From NCBI RefSeq assembly GCF_004103735.1, contig NZ_CP035281.1, forward strand, positions 868,001-932,000: a stretch of 64,000 nucleotides of DNA, written 5' to 3'. The notes below the pieces were generated by a model that saw only the letters and a program-made list of their open reading frames with translations, did no database searches and was not told the DNA's origin. The position numbers were made by a program, and so were the translations under genes. This DNA comes from Aminipila luticellarii. Its GTDB lineage: Bacteria; Bacillota; Clostridia; Peptostreptococcales; Anaerovoracaceae. Shown here in pieces: positions 27,650 to 36,647 of the stretch. Position 1 is the stretch's first letter; each line of letters begins with the position of its first letter.

Positions 27650-27836
27650 ATTTGATGTTCTGTTTACTCTGAACAGAGTAAACAGCTAAGAGGGAAACAG
27701 GTTAAAGTCCTGTGCGGTCCCGCCGCTGTAAGCGATAGTTCTGCCACAGCATATATGAAAAGGTATATGCACCACTGAACGGCAGTTTGGGAAGGTGTGG
27801 CAATAATGATGATTCGCGAGCCAGAAGAACTGCATG
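27650..27836 (+). promoter_or_regulatory. Cobalamin riboswitch 1
   Basis: All conserved parts of the B12 aptamer are present: AGAGGGAAACAGGT, the core GGTCCCGCCGCTGTAAGC, CCACTG, GGGAAGG, and the 3' box GCGAGCCAGAAGAACTGCA. The expression platform runs on to the terminator at 27994-28025; a GCCGACGGGTGATCGGT element in it recurs in riboswitch 3. It controls the 108-residue small protein. Adenosyl- or other cobalamins binding the RNA would promote termination. Confidence 0.93.
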
Positions 27837-27993
27837 AAATGAAAAAGGATGCCGACGGGTGATCGGTAAGCTTTTAGACGTAGCAATACGTTTGAAGCCC
27901 TGCTCCCATTTATGTGGCCGCAGGTCTTATATAATAATTTCAGCAGTTGTAGCTGCTAGAAATTTTTTAGTTTTTCATTGCACAGAAATACGG

Positions 27994-28058
27994 GCTGTAG
28001 CATTTATGCTGCAGCTTATTTTTATACAGTAGAAAAAATCTGCTTTCTATTGTATAAA
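27994..28058 (+). terminator. Terminator of riboswitch 1 and a second long hairpin
   Basis: A 9-bp stem (27994-28002 with 28007-28015) is followed by a T-rich tract, giving the riboswitch terminator. Directly after it is a separate 15-bp inverted repeat (28021-28035 with 28044-28058). The same order, terminator then second hairpin, occurs at riboswitch 3. Confidence 0.7.
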
Positions 28059-28122
28059 AAATGGATGTCAAACTCTCTATTCTAAAAAAGGCAATCAATT
28101 TGGATTTGGAGGAGGAGAGAAG

Positions 28123-28449
28123 ATGAATATTAATTGGTTTAAAAACCCCGACAATGTATCCTGTGTGGATGTGGATGTTTTTTCTGATGTTGTTTCCGGA
28201 AAGACTACCATTGAAAACCTTAGGGAAAAATTGGAAGAGTTTAAGCAAAATCCGATTAAAGAGGGGAAGGTTATCAGGGATAAAGAAAACGAATATATTA
28301 AATTGATGATTCCCAATCTGACCTTTGGACAGGCGATTGAGAACGGTGAAAAGGTATGGGCCTGCTTGGGAGAACCCTATGGCAGTTTTTGCCTGTTTTG
28401 GCCCAAAGAAAGGGTTCTGTGCAACTTCAATCATTGGTTCAGGGCATAG
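28123..28449 (+). CDS. B12-riboswitch-controlled small protein, copy 1 (unknown family)
   Basis: The 108-residue product starts MNINWFKNPDNV and shares this start, an NLxEKLEEF helix and IPNLTF...GExVW...GExYxSxCL with the 92-residue protein at 45593-45871. No signal peptide or membrane helix is seen, so it is cytoplasmic. The paralogues show about 40-45 percent identity by eye; this copy has a 16-residue C-terminal extension with an extra Cys. I recognise no known family. It is the only gene behind riboswitch 1, so its level falls when B12 is plentiful. GGAGGAGGAG precedes the ATG. Confidence 0.75.
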   Translation: MNINWFKNPDNVSCVDVDVFSDVVSGKTTIENLREKLEEFKQNPIKEGKVIRDKENEYIKLMIPNLTFGQAIENGEKVWACLGEPYGSFCLFWPKERVLCNFNHWFRA

Positions 28450-28514
28450 CTTAAGATGAGATAGAAATGCCGAAAAAAGACGAATCTTAGGAATGAAATA
28501 ATTGGGAATACAGA

Positions 28515-28543
28515 TTGACAAACCAGAAATTTGTTGATAGTAT
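28515..28543 (+). promoter_or_regulatory. Promoter of cobalamin riboswitch 2
   Basis: TTGACA (28515-28520) and TAGTAT (28538-28543) with a 17-bp spacer. Confidence 0.7.
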
Positions 28544-28573
28544 GAAGTAAACAAAGAAAAAGTGAAAATTTGG

Positions 28574-28756
28574 AATGTATTTTATGTACCGCAGCGGGAA
28601 ACCGCATGTGGGTAAAGGGAACTCCGGTGAAAGTCCGGGACGGTACCGCCGCTGTAAGTGAGGAGTCTGAGCCGTAGCTCTTAAGATGAGCAGTCACTGA
28701 GTGAGAACTTGGGAAGGCAGGCGAAAGATGAGGATGCACGAGTCAGAAAACAGACA
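28574..28756 (+). promoter_or_regulatory. Cobalamin riboswitch 2
   Basis: The aptamer shows GTAAAGGGAACTCCGGTGA, GGTACCGCCGCTGTAAGTG, TCACTG, GGGAAGGC and the 3' box ACGAGTCAGAA. The expression platform ends in the terminator at 28866-28893. It precedes the SseB-like gene and, beyond, the secreted DUF4430 genes. Confidence 0.93.
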
Positions 28757-28865
28757 TAGTTTTAAACAGTCCTCGGTAAGGGAAAAAAACTTAACAGCAC
28801 GCTTGAAAAAGGTGTGGGTTTGTTTAGCAACGGTTTAAAGTGCATTAGAATACAGTTAAAAACGG

Positions 28866-28893
28866 AACTGTGACGTAAGGTCACAGTTTTTTT
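28866..28893 (+). terminator. Terminator of riboswitch 2
   Basis: A perfect 9-bp stem (28866-28874 with 28880-28888), GTAAG loop and T tract. The stem carries the ACTGTGAC...GTCACAGT pattern shared, with variations, by the other riboswitch terminators here. Confidence 0.9.
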
Positions 28894-29000
28894 GTTTGCA
28901 TAAATCATTTGATTCTCACAAAATATTACCCTAAATAAATGATTAACAGGCAAAGTGATAAGACAGATGTGGACAAATGGAGCAAAAGGGAGGGCATCAC

Positions 29001-29726
29001 ATGGAAGATAGAAAAAATCAACTAATAGATTTATATAAGCTGCTCATGCAGGAAAAAACCAGAGCCTGTGAAGACCAGTTTTTTAAGGAACTGGTGAAAA
29101 CAGAGCTATGGATTCCTAGAGTGCCCCAAGCGGTTGACGGCAACAAAAAAGGCTTTGCTTTGCTGCTGACCGGTGAAGGAAGAAAATTTGTCCCGGCCTT
29201 TTTAGACAAAGAGGCAAACATAGGCCGCTTTCAAAGAGAAAATCTGGTTTCCATGACCTATGAAAATCTCAAATATCTGATTATTGATTCTCCAGAGAAA
29301 ATCAACGGTGTGGCACTCAATCCCTTTGATGAAAATATTCTATTGGACAGGGAAGTTATGGAACTGATAGATGCACGAACCATGGGCATGACTTTAAAAA
29401 GAGAAGAATTTCAAGGGAAGATTATGCTGCGGACGCCAGAGGTCTTGCCTACAGGATTGAAAGCTGCCTTGAATTGTTTTTTTACAGAACATCGTCAAAT
29501 CGAGGCTGCATGGATGATAAAAGCACAAAGAGAAGGGGAAAGTGAGGATTATTGGCTGCTGTTGATGGATTTCCACGGAGAGAAGACGAAAGTGTTTCCT
29601 CAGGTGGCGGAAGTAGTCAAGCCCTACATGAAGTCTGGGGAGCGGTTTGAGTTAGTGCAGAAAAGTTCTAACTTTTCTACAGAAAATATGAAACAGACCC
29701 AGATTTATGAGTTGGTTCAAAACTAG
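29001..29726 (+). CDS. SseB-family protein
   Basis: The 241-residue protein has an SseB N-terminal domain (ELVKTELWIPRV..., FVPAFLDKE) and an SseB C-terminal domain (LPTGLKAALNCFF...RFELVQ). SseB was named for enhanced serine sensitivity in E. coli; molecular role unknown. No signal peptide. The ATG at 29001 has GGGAGGG seven bases before it; an upstream ATG at 28977 lacks a site. Its position behind a B12 riboswitch is unusual. Serine and one-carbon metabolism does need B12-dependent methionine synthase, which may be the link (inference). Confidence 0.8.
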   Translation: MEDRKNQLIDLYKLLMQEKTRACEDQFFKELVKTELWIPRVPQAVDGNKKGFALLLTGEGRKFVPAFLDKEANIGRFQRENLVSMTYENLKYLIIDSPEKINGVALNPFDENILLDREVMELIDARTMGMTLKREEFQGKIMLRTPEVLPTGLKAALNCFFTEHRQIEAAWMIKAQREGESEDYWLLLMDFHGEKTKVFPQVAEVVKPYMKSGERFELVQKSSNFSTENMKQTQIYELVQN

Positions 29727-29902
29727 AGACTGCTGAAAAGAAGGCGGTTCGGATGAAATTGTTTCAAGCACTTCGGTGTTTGGATATAAAATCAAAAGGG
29801 AAGGAGGTAGTTTTGACTTGAGTTTTTAGCTAGTTGATTTTATTTCAGAAGAGCGGTTTATTGATTAAATAAGCCGATAAAAGTTCAAGGAGGATATATA
29901 AA

Positions 29903-30478
29903 ATGAAGAAAATTTTAAGATCCAGAATGATGATTTTCGTAATGGCAGTAGCCATGGTATTCGCAACGTCAGCTACGGCATTTGCCGGCAGTATAACGCC
30001 TGTAACACCTACCTATCCTATATCGGTGAATGTACAATTTGAAGCCACAGAAGGAACGGTGACGGATATCAATGATGTTGACCATGATATTCCGGCTATT
30101 GCAGTAAGTAAAACTGTGGAGTATGCGTCGGCAGGAGCGTTCAGCACCGAATTCCCAGTTGATGCAGGAGCTGTTCATGAGCTGGCCGGTTATCCGACCG
30201 TTATGGATGCCATTTACAATGCTTATCATCAGTACAGCCCTAGCATGGCCGGATTCACTATGGGCTGGGATACTTATAGCACTCCAAACGGTGCATATAT
30301 CACGACACTGTTTAATATCGGTACTATCACTGAGTCTTCGACCAGCAACTCTTGGAAGGGATACTCCTGGTCTATTTATCTGAACGGTACACTGACCAGC
30401 CTATATGCCAGCAATGTTCAGATTAAAGACGGAGACGTAGTTCGTGTTGTATATCAGGAAAACACCGAGACTTGGTAA
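29903..30478 (+). CDS. Secreted DUF4430 (transcobalamin C-terminal-like) protein
   Basis: The 191-residue protein has a signal peptide ending in ATAFA (about residue 28) and a DUF4430-like domain in the second half (about 94-190), including YPTVMDAIYNAYHQ, GYSWSIYLNGT and DGDVVRVVY. DUF4430 is the beta domain of animal transcobalamin and intrinsic factor, which closes over the corrin ring. The protein has no SLH or sortase motif, so it may be released or work with a wall-bound partner. The ribosome site AAGGAGG is strong. It is followed by a terminator at 30496-30518. Confidence 0.75.
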   Translation: MKKILRSRMMIFVMAVAMVFATSATAFAGSITPVTPTYPISVNVQFEATEGTVTDINDVDHDIPAIAVSKTVEYASAGAFSTEFPVDAGAVHELAGYPTVMDAIYNAYHQYSPSMAGFTMGWDTYSTPNGAYITTLFNIGTITESSTSNSWKGYSWSIYLNGTLTSLYASNVQIKDGDVVRVVYQENTETW

Positions 30479-30495
30479 AAACAGGTTTTAGTATC

Positions 30496-30518
30496 AAACC
30501 AATGGATGATGGTTTTTT
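30496..30518 (+). terminator. Weak terminator after the DUF4430 gene
   Basis: A 6-bp stem (30496-30501 with 30510-30515) followed by T residues. Confidence 0.5.
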
Positions 30519-30538
30519 GTAAAAAGAACTGTTGACTG

Positions 30539-30586
30539 CTCTATAAAGCTCAGTCCTTGAAGACTGAGCTTTATAGAGATTTTTTC
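30539..30586 (+). terminator. Strong terminator directly before the 1705-residue SLH gene
   Basis: A perfect 17-bp stem (30539-30555 with 30562-30578, loop CTTGAA) followed by six T residues. Only 30 bp separate it from the next start codon, leaving no room for a promoter, so the next gene depends on read-through or a promoter upstream of the hairpin. Confidence 0.9.
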
Positions 30587-30616
30587 GTTATTATTTATAG
30601 ATTGTAGGTTAAACAG

Positions 30617-33600
30617 ATGAAACATAAAATGAAATATAGAGAAAAAATAAAACGATGGACTTGTTTGCTCTGCTGCATAGCTCTGCTGTCAGCCTTGCCG
30701 GTGAGCAATGTTTTTGCAGAGGAGCAGCAAGAAGCCGTGAGTCAAGAATCCGGCGTGACAGACCAGCTTGCGGCACAGGAAGAAGTATCTCAGTCTGGAA
30801 ATGAGGGGATGCAAGAAGAAAAGACAGAAGAAGAAATACCGGAAGCAGTTCAAGAGCCGCAGGAATTGTCAACAGACGGCAGTCAACAGACTTCGGGTGA
30901 TACAGAAAAGGCTCAGGAGACAACAGAGCTCTCGCTGCAAAAGACGGAGGAGGGCATAGCCCCTGTTACTTTAGAAGCTGCTGATCCGCAGGAAATTACA
31001 TTGGAAAAGGTTCTGTTCAACTCTGACGAAGCACAGCCTTTGAAAAAAGATCCTTCAGTATGGGTATTAACTACAAGTACTACCTTTCTTGGAAAGGCTA
31101 TCACGGGACACTTTGCATCTGATTCGCTGATTTCCATCAGTATAAGCCATCCTATCCTAAATGGGGATAGTACGACGAATCAGTCGACTGGAAAGTTCTG
31201 GACTATTACAAAACAACCGAAAGATTTTGGTGGAGATTTTGAGGTCACACTTGATTATCCTTATGATGGTGCATATGCTTTGCAGGTCACAGCTACGGCG
31301 GAGGATGGTAATCAGAAAACCTATACGTGGATTCTTGCATATGTGAAATCTGCTACTGATCCTTTGTCGGTTTCTCTACTGGATGCGGTTAACCTTGTAG
31401 ATCTCAATACCGATATGAAGCCGGTAGACGGTGATCTTAACAGTTTATTCCGGATTTATGAGGCAGATGAAGATACTTCTTCGGTAGAACTGCAGGTTCA
31501 TCGAAATATTACAGCTCGGGATGAAACACAAAAGAGTTTAAAATGGATGGTGGCAGATCAGAATTGGGTCAGCCTGAATGGCAGCGATCCAGTTCGCTTT
31601 GATACAGCCAGCAACGAAAATGAAGAACGGTATAGCCCTAATTTAAACTTAAAACCGGGGTTAAATGTTGTTTCACTTTTTTGTGCAAATAGTGGCGACA
31701 GTGATTTGAAGGCTACGAACTTTGCTAATACAAAAAACCTTGCTCAAAGAGGCTTTTATAACAGTTTACCATATGCTTATCAGGGATTTGTCTATCTAAT
31801 TTATTATGCAGGAGAGGAAAAAGAACTTGATCCTCCGTCTAATAATACGGATATTTCTTATATCGGTGTGACTCAGTATACTTCAAATAACAACAACCCG
31901 GCTCAATCCGCTTATCCGGCTCAGGTGGCAGAAGATGGGGAGGGGTATGTGATTGCCTTGCCAGAAAAAATGCCCAAAATGGCAGATCAGAGGTTTTTCT
32001 TGAATGGAATTGTAAATGAGACTAAGCCTAGCAACGGAATTGGCTGGACTCATGAAACCATTCTTTTGAATTTGAAAACATCCGACCCGTATGCAAAAGC
32101 TGAGGTGGTGGACACCTTGAGTTCTGCTGAAGGAGAGGACTATATTTATGATTATCCAAATCGAAATACAGACACTCCTACTGTAGCGGCGATTACAATG
32201 ATTGACGGAGCCCCATGGGGCAATCAGTTCACTCCAGTCAATACATGGCATAAGAACGAGATTTTGGTCAAGGTGACAGCGGCAGATGGTACTGAGAAGA
32301 CGCATACCATTAAAATTGTCCGTGCTTCCAGCAAGACAGACATCAATTCACTGACCGTCAACGGCGGAACCTTGGCTACAGAGGACGAGACACCGGCAGT
32401 TTTTTCGTCTGGAGTATATAACTATTATGTAGATTTGCCTTCATCGGAAGGAGAACTTTCTTTTATGGTGGATGTGCCTGATGGGATTACTTTTGCTGTG
32501 GATGGGGTGAACAGAGAAAAAGGCACGATAAGTCTGGATGCTTCTCTTCCTGTGCACAAGCTGGTGGTTACAGCGGCTGACGGCATTTCTAAGCAGACAT
32601 ACATATTTTTGACCCGAATTGGCGGAGCGACAGTACCCCTGTTTCAGGTAAATAAGCAAACAGCCGCTTATGCGGAAGACATGCTGTCAGGGTGGAATAG
32701 TCGGCCAGAAGAAGAGAAGAAGGATATTTCCGATAGCTATTGGGAATTGTATAAGACCATCTCCACCATGGATCCCGAGAATGTAACAGAAGAAAAAGAT
32801 GCACTGAAAGCATTGGAAGGTTCTTACGTCTACGATGTGACTAAGCACAATTTCAGGCAGGCTACCGATTATGCCGCGGTAATTTTAGAGCTGATCATGC
32901 TGGGACAGAATCCGTATAATTATAAAGGAACGGATTATGTAGCGGAATTGATGAAAGAAAATGACGGCACAGGAAACTTTGGCCCGTTTGCCAATAATAT
33001 TTGGACTCTTATGGCGTTCAAAGCAGCAGGAGCAGAAATACCCGAAGCTTTAAAAACTGCTGTAAAGAATCAGGCGATGACGGCCAGCGGCGATTTGGAT
33101 ATGCGAGGTTGGGCGATGGCTGCCGCCGCAGAGTATATGACACCGCTGGAAATTGCTCGATGGGCATCCAGCATAGTGAACACTCAGATGACTTCCGGTG
33201 AGGAAATAGGTATGTTCAAACACCCATCCTATCTTACAATTAATACCATGACGCATGGGTGCGTGATGACCGGTATTGCAGGAGCGGGTATGGATGTGCA
33301 GGGAAGCTTGTTTGCGGCCTGCGGAAGAGACCCTTTAACTGCTTTAAAGCAGGAGTATATGCTGGAAGATGGCGAGTTTAACTATAATCGGCAAGGTTTT
33401 TCTGGCTACAGCAAAGATGTGATCATTGCTTTGGGAGATATTCTCCATGGCAGCAACGTATGGCAGAGATATACGTTGACGGATGCTAAGTATGAGAAGC
33501 TTCTGAAAGACGGACAGGCCTTGATGGGCGGTTCTGCTGGCAGTGAGACTGAGAGAAATGCCGTACAAAGTGCTTTAACGGCAGCCAAAACAGCTGAAGA

Positions 33601-35734
33601 AGACACAAACAACATTTCCAAATGCGGGAAGGAATACTTTGCACTCTATGAAGCTATGTCGGCTATAGATACAGGACTGAAAGCAGATGTCTTAGTAGGA
33701 AGTCCTTTGGATATGTTCAATGACATGGTTAATGCACTTCCTGAAAGTATTACAGCTCAGGACAAAGAAAGCATTGCTGCTGTTCGTGACTTTTATGAAG
33801 GACTGTCTCAAACAAACAAGGAAACAGCTAATGCAGCCACTTTATTGAAGTTCCGAAACAGCCAAGGAGCGATTATTGGTTTGGAAGCAGGAAATGATGC
33901 TCAATCTGCTTTTGAGACAATTTTAGCACTGCCAAGTTCGCTTATTATTACTTTAGACGATAAATCACAAGTAGAAACAGCGAGAAAGGCTTATAATGCT
34001 TTGACAGCAGAACAAAAAACGTGGATTGATTGGGCTGGAACTTCTGTTTTAGAACGATTGACAGCGGCAGAGGAAATGATCAAAAAATTGTCAGACCCGA
34101 CAGATCCAGTAAAAACCATGACAGTGACCTTTAAATTGCTCGGAGGTGAGAAACATGGTGACACCACACCAGTTTATATTTATGCCAAGAATAAAGGAAA
34201 ATTTGAAACATGGATACCAGAGACTTCCTATACTTTTAACAGTTCGTCTGTAACGGTTTATCAGGTGCTCACAAGGGCGCTCGCACAGTATGGTTTAGAT
34301 TCAGTAGGAGCAGACAGTAATTATGTTTCTAAAATTAAAAATCCAGATGGTGAATGGCTGGGAGAATTTGATAATGGCCCAAACTCCGGGTGGATGTATG
34401 TGGTAGATGGCACCCATCCATCAGTAGGCTTAAAAGCATGCAAGGTTTCAAATGGTTCAAAGATCGTATGGCATTACACAGATGATTATACCCAAGAGGA
34501 AGGCAGTGAAAAATGGAGCGGAGGAAGTACTGCTGCTGCAGAGAAAACGGCGGATGTAAGGCTTGAACCAACTGCAAAAATCAGTAATGGGGCAGCCAGC
34601 GTCTCCTTGACGTTATCAGACTTGAAGGATGCTATCGTAAGCACAAAGACAGGCGGCGATATCGTTATTGCGCCTGTTATCAAGGGAGAAGTGACGGCAG
34701 TCAGGATTGAATTAAACAAGGAAGCCCTAAGTGCAGTTGCCAAGCAGACCAAAGCAGACTTGAAACTCCAAACGCCGGAGGGCTATGTAACGCTTCCGAA
34801 TAAGGTGCTTGATTCTATTGCTTCTCAGATGACCGGAACAACGGCAATAATTTCTATTGAAAAGCTGGAACAATCCGCTGAAAAGCTGGAACAATCCGCC
34901 TTATCCACATCACAGCAGAAGCTTACAGGTGATGGTACGGTTTATGAGGTTTCTATCATAAGCGGAAAAGAAAATATTAGCAGCTTTGACGGTGAGAGTA
35001 TAAAGATTTCACTGCCGTATAAGCTTAAGGCAGGTCAGCAAGAAAGCGGTGTTGCGGTATGGTATCTTAACGATCAAGCGGGACTTGAAAAAATTAATTG
35101 TACCTATAGCAAGAGTATAGAAATGGCGACCTTCTCTACGACTCACCTATCTCGCTATGCAGTGGGGTATGATGCATGGACCAATCCTTTTGCTGACGTA
35201 AAGTCAGATAGTTGGTTCTATGGGGCTGTGGCGTTTGCTACAAGAAATGGTCTGTTTAACGGTACTTCTGCGACTGCTTTCAGTCCAAACACTCAGATGA
35301 GTAGAGCTATGCTGGTGACCGTATTATATCGCTTAGAGGGTTCGCCTGCAGTTACAGGAAGTAACAGTTTTAGCGATGTGAAGGGTGATCAGTGGTATAC
35401 AAATGCTATAATCTGGGCCAACACAAATGGTATCGTGTCAGGTATTGGAAATAACACCTTTGGCACGGATAAAAATGTGACCAGAGAGCAAATGTCTACT
35501 ATTTTGTATAATTATGCTAAATATAAGGGATATGATGTGACCAAAGCCGGAGAAGTTTCTAGCTTCACCGATGCCGGACAAATTCAAAGTTGGGCGTTGG
35601 ATTCTGTAAAATGGGCAAGAGGTCAAGAGTTGATTAATGGACGGACGACCGCAACTCTTGTACCTGATGGCAGTGCTTCCCGCGCAGAGGTGGCTACCAT
35701 TCTTATGCGCTTTTCAGAAGGGGTTGCAAAATAA
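30617..35734 (+). CDS. Giant SLH-anchored transcobalamin-like surface protein
   Basis: The 1705-residue exported protein has a signal peptide (cleavage near VFAEE), a Gln/Glu-rich linker (about 35-120), cadherin-like beta-sandwich regions (about 130-700), an alpha/alpha-barrel-like segment (about 740-980, resembling the barrel of transcobalamin and squalene cyclases), a DUF4430 domain (about 1168-1300, with GPNSGWMYVVDG), a beta-rich region, and three SLH domains (from about 1523, 1583 and 1649) that bind wall polysaccharide. This is the domain order of transcobalamin inside a wall-anchored protein, so corrinoid capture at the cell surface is the best guess. Start ATG at 30617 has a poor ribosome site; the ATG five codons on is an alternative. 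Confidence 0.82.
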   Translation: MKHKMKYREKIKRWTCLLCCIALLSALPVSNVFAEEQQEAVSQESGVTDQLAAQEEVSQSGNEGMQEEKTEEEIPEAVQEPQELSTDGSQQTSGDTEKAQETTELSLQKTEEGIAPVTLEAADPQEITLEKVLFNSDEAQPLKKDPSVWVLTTSTTFLGKAITGHFASDSLISISISHPILNGDSTTNQSTGKFWTITKQPKDFGGDFEVTLDYPYDGAYALQVTATAEDGNQKTYTWILAYVKSATDPLSVSLLDAVNLVDLNTDMKPVDGDLNSLFRIYEADEDTSSVELQVHRNITARDETQKSLKWMVADQNWVSLNGSDPVRFDTASNENEERYSPNLNLKPGLNVVSLFCANSGDSDLKATNFANTKNLAQRGFYNSLPYAYQGFVYLIYYAGEEKELDPPSNNTDISYIGVTQYTSNNNNPAQSAYPAQVAEDGEGYVIALPEKMPKMADQRFFLNGIVNETKPSNGIGWTHETILLNLKTSDPYAKAEVVDTLSSAEGEDYIYDYPNRNTDTPTVAAITMIDGAPWGNQFTPVNTWHKNEILVKVTAADGTEKTHTIKIVRASSKTDINSLTVNGGTLATEDETPAVFSSGVYNYYVDLPSSEGELSFMVDVPDGITFAVDGVNREKGTISLDASLPVHKLVVTAADGISKQTYIFLTRIGGATVPLFQVNKQTAAYAEDMLSGWNSRPEEEKKDISDSYWELYKTISTMDPENVTEEKDALKALEGSYVYDVTKHNFRQATDYAAVILELIMLGQNPYNYKGTDYVAELMKENDGTGNFGPFANNIWTLMAFKAAGAEIPEALKTAVKNQAMTASGDLDMRGWAMAAAAEYMTPLEIARWASSIVNTQMTSGEEIGMFKHPSYLTINTMTHGCVMTGIAGAGMDVQGSLFAACGRDPLTALKQEYMLEDGEFNYNRQGFSGYSKDVIIALGDILHGSNVWQRYTLTDAKYEKLLKDGQALMGGSAGSETERNAVQSALTAAKTAEEDTNNISKCGKEYFALYEAMSAIDTGLKADVLVGSPLDMFNDMVNALPESITAQDKESIAAVRDFYEGLSQTNKETANAATLLKFRNSQGAIIGLEAGNDAQSAFETILALPSSLIITLDDKSQVETARKAYNALTAEQKTWIDWAGTSVLERLTAAEEMIKKLSDPTDPVKTMTVTFKLLGGEKHGDTTPVYIYAKNKGKFETWIPETSYTFNSSSVTVYQVLTRALAQYGLDSVGADSNYVSKIKNPDGEWLGEFDNGPNSGWMYVVDGTHPSVGLKACKVSNGSKIVWHYTDDYTQEEGSEKWSGGSTAAAEKTADVRLEPTAKISNGAASVSLTLSDLKDAIVSTKTGGDIVIAPVIKGEVTAVRIELNKEALSAVAKQTKADLKLQTPEGYVTLPNKVLDSIASQMTGTTAIISIEKLEQSAEKLEQSALSTSQQKLTGDGTVYEVSIISGKENISSFDGESIKISLPYKLKAGQQESGVAVWYLNDQAGLEKINCTYSKSIEMATFSTTHLSRYAVGYDAWTNPFADVKSDSWFYGAVAFATRNGLFNGTSATAFSPNTQMSRAMLVTVLYRLEGSPAVTGSNSFSDVKGDQWYTNAIIWANTNGIVSGIGNNTFGTDKNVTREQMSTILYNYAKYKGYDVTKAGEVSSFTDAGQIQSWALDSVKWARGQELINGRTTATLVPDGSASRAEVATILMRFSEGVAK
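34859..34900 (+). repeat. Tandem 21-bp duplication in the SLH gene
   Basis: Two near-identical 21-bp units encode EKLEQSA twice. The in-frame repeat could expand or contract by slippage, changing linker length by seven residues. Confidence 0.9.
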
Positions 35735-35738
35735 AAGG

Positions 35739-35810
35739 CACTTCTATCCGAAGAATAATGCCACAAGAGCAGAAGCGGCAACGATGATTGCCAAATACAT
35801 CAACCAATAA
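35739..35810 (+). pseudogene. Relic of an SLH-domain gene end
   Basis: A 23-codon frame without start, ending at TAA, reads HFYPKNNATRAEAATMIAKY followed by INQ. This is the end of an SLH domain (compare TRAE...MI in the 903-residue protein). It lies just 4 bp after the stop of the 1705-residue gene in a different frame. It is most likely left over from recombination between SLH paralogues or a lost second SLH gene. Confidence 0.8.
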
Positions 35811-35824
35811 AAATATCTGATATA

Positions 35825-35873
35825 AAATACACGCCTTGGATTTTAACAGCTCAAGGCGTGTATTTACTTTTTT
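35825..35873 (+). terminator. Intrinsic terminator after the SLH gene and relic
   Basis: A 14-bp perfect stem (35825-35838 with 35852-35865) followed by a T-rich tract. Confidence 0.88.
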
Positions 35874-35963
35874 ATGAGCGGAGAGCATGGTTTGTGACTG
35901 TAACATTTTGTTGCAGCTATTTATCGATAAAGTGGTATAATTACTTATAACCAATGGAGGTAC

Positions 35964-36623
35964 ATGCATTTGAAAGATAAGATTCTATTTACAGCATCCT
36001 ACAGCGGCGGAAAGGACAGCACACTGGCGATTTATAAAGCAATCTGCATGGGGCTGGAACCTCAAAGCTTAATTATGACTTATAATGAAGACAGAAACAA
36101 AACCTGGTTTCACGGCATTACGGAGCAGATGATACATCGGCTTTCAGAATCTCTGCAAATTCCCATAAAACTAATAAGAACCGCGGGAACGGAGTATGAA
36201 AGAAATTTTGAGGATGCCCTAAAGGAAGAAAAGCGAAAAGGGGCGGAAATTTGCGTATTCGGAGATATTGACATAGCAGACCATCTGAAATGGAATAAGG
36301 AACGATGTGGGGCTTCAGGATTAAACCCTTTACTTCCCTTGTGGAAGAAATCAAGGATACAGGTGGTCTATGATTTTATAGACAGCGGATTTATAACCTA
36401 TATCACAGTAGTAGATACGGAAAAGATGAACGGGAAATATATCGGAAAACAGCTGACTAGAAAACTGATAGCACAGCTTCAAGCAGAAGGTGTTGATGTG
36501 TGCGGTGAAAATGGCGAATACCATACCTTTGTATGCGACGGCCCGATTTTCAGCCGGCCTGTTCCCCTGGACGTGGAGAAGCAAAGCTTTGACGGCAGAT
36601 ATGCAAGGATAGAGATTGTATAG
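35964..36623 (+). CDS. Dph6-like ATP pyrophosphatase (ATP-dependent amide ligase family)
   Basis: This 219-residue protein has the PP-loop ASYSGGKDSTLA (residues about 10-20) and the Dph6/ATP_bind_4 features GDIDIADHLKW and CGENGEYHTFV. In eukaryotes and archaea Dph6 makes the diphthamide amide from ammonia and ATP. Bacteria lack diphthamide, so the substrate differs. It is 24 bp upstream of a nitrogenase-like pair inside a B12 island; an attractive idea is amidation of a tetrapyrrole carboxylate, as CfbB does in F430 synthesis, but CfbB is an unrelated family. ATG 35964 is close to GGAGG; the in-frame TTG at 35970 has better spacing. Confidence 0.82.
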   Translation: MHLKDKILFTASYSGGKDSTLAIYKAICMGLEPQSLIMTYNEDRNKTWFHGITEQMIHRLSESLQIPIKLIRTAGTEYERNFEDALKEEKRKGAEICVFGDIDIADHLKWNKERCGASGLNPLLPLWKKSRIQVVYDFIDSGFITYITVVDTEKMNGKYIGKQLTRKLIAQLQAEGVDVCGENGEYHTFVCDGPIFSRPVPLDVEKQSFDGRYARIEIV

Positions 36624-36647
36624 TTTTTAGCAGATATGGAGGAAAGC

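Noticed and set aside
30617-35734. Reading the cadherin-like and SLH regions as an adhesin unrelated to B12
   Set aside because: The protein also carries the barrel plus DUF4430 arrangement shared with the riboswitch-controlled 903-residue protein, so a corrinoid role is preferred, though adhesion cannot be excluded.
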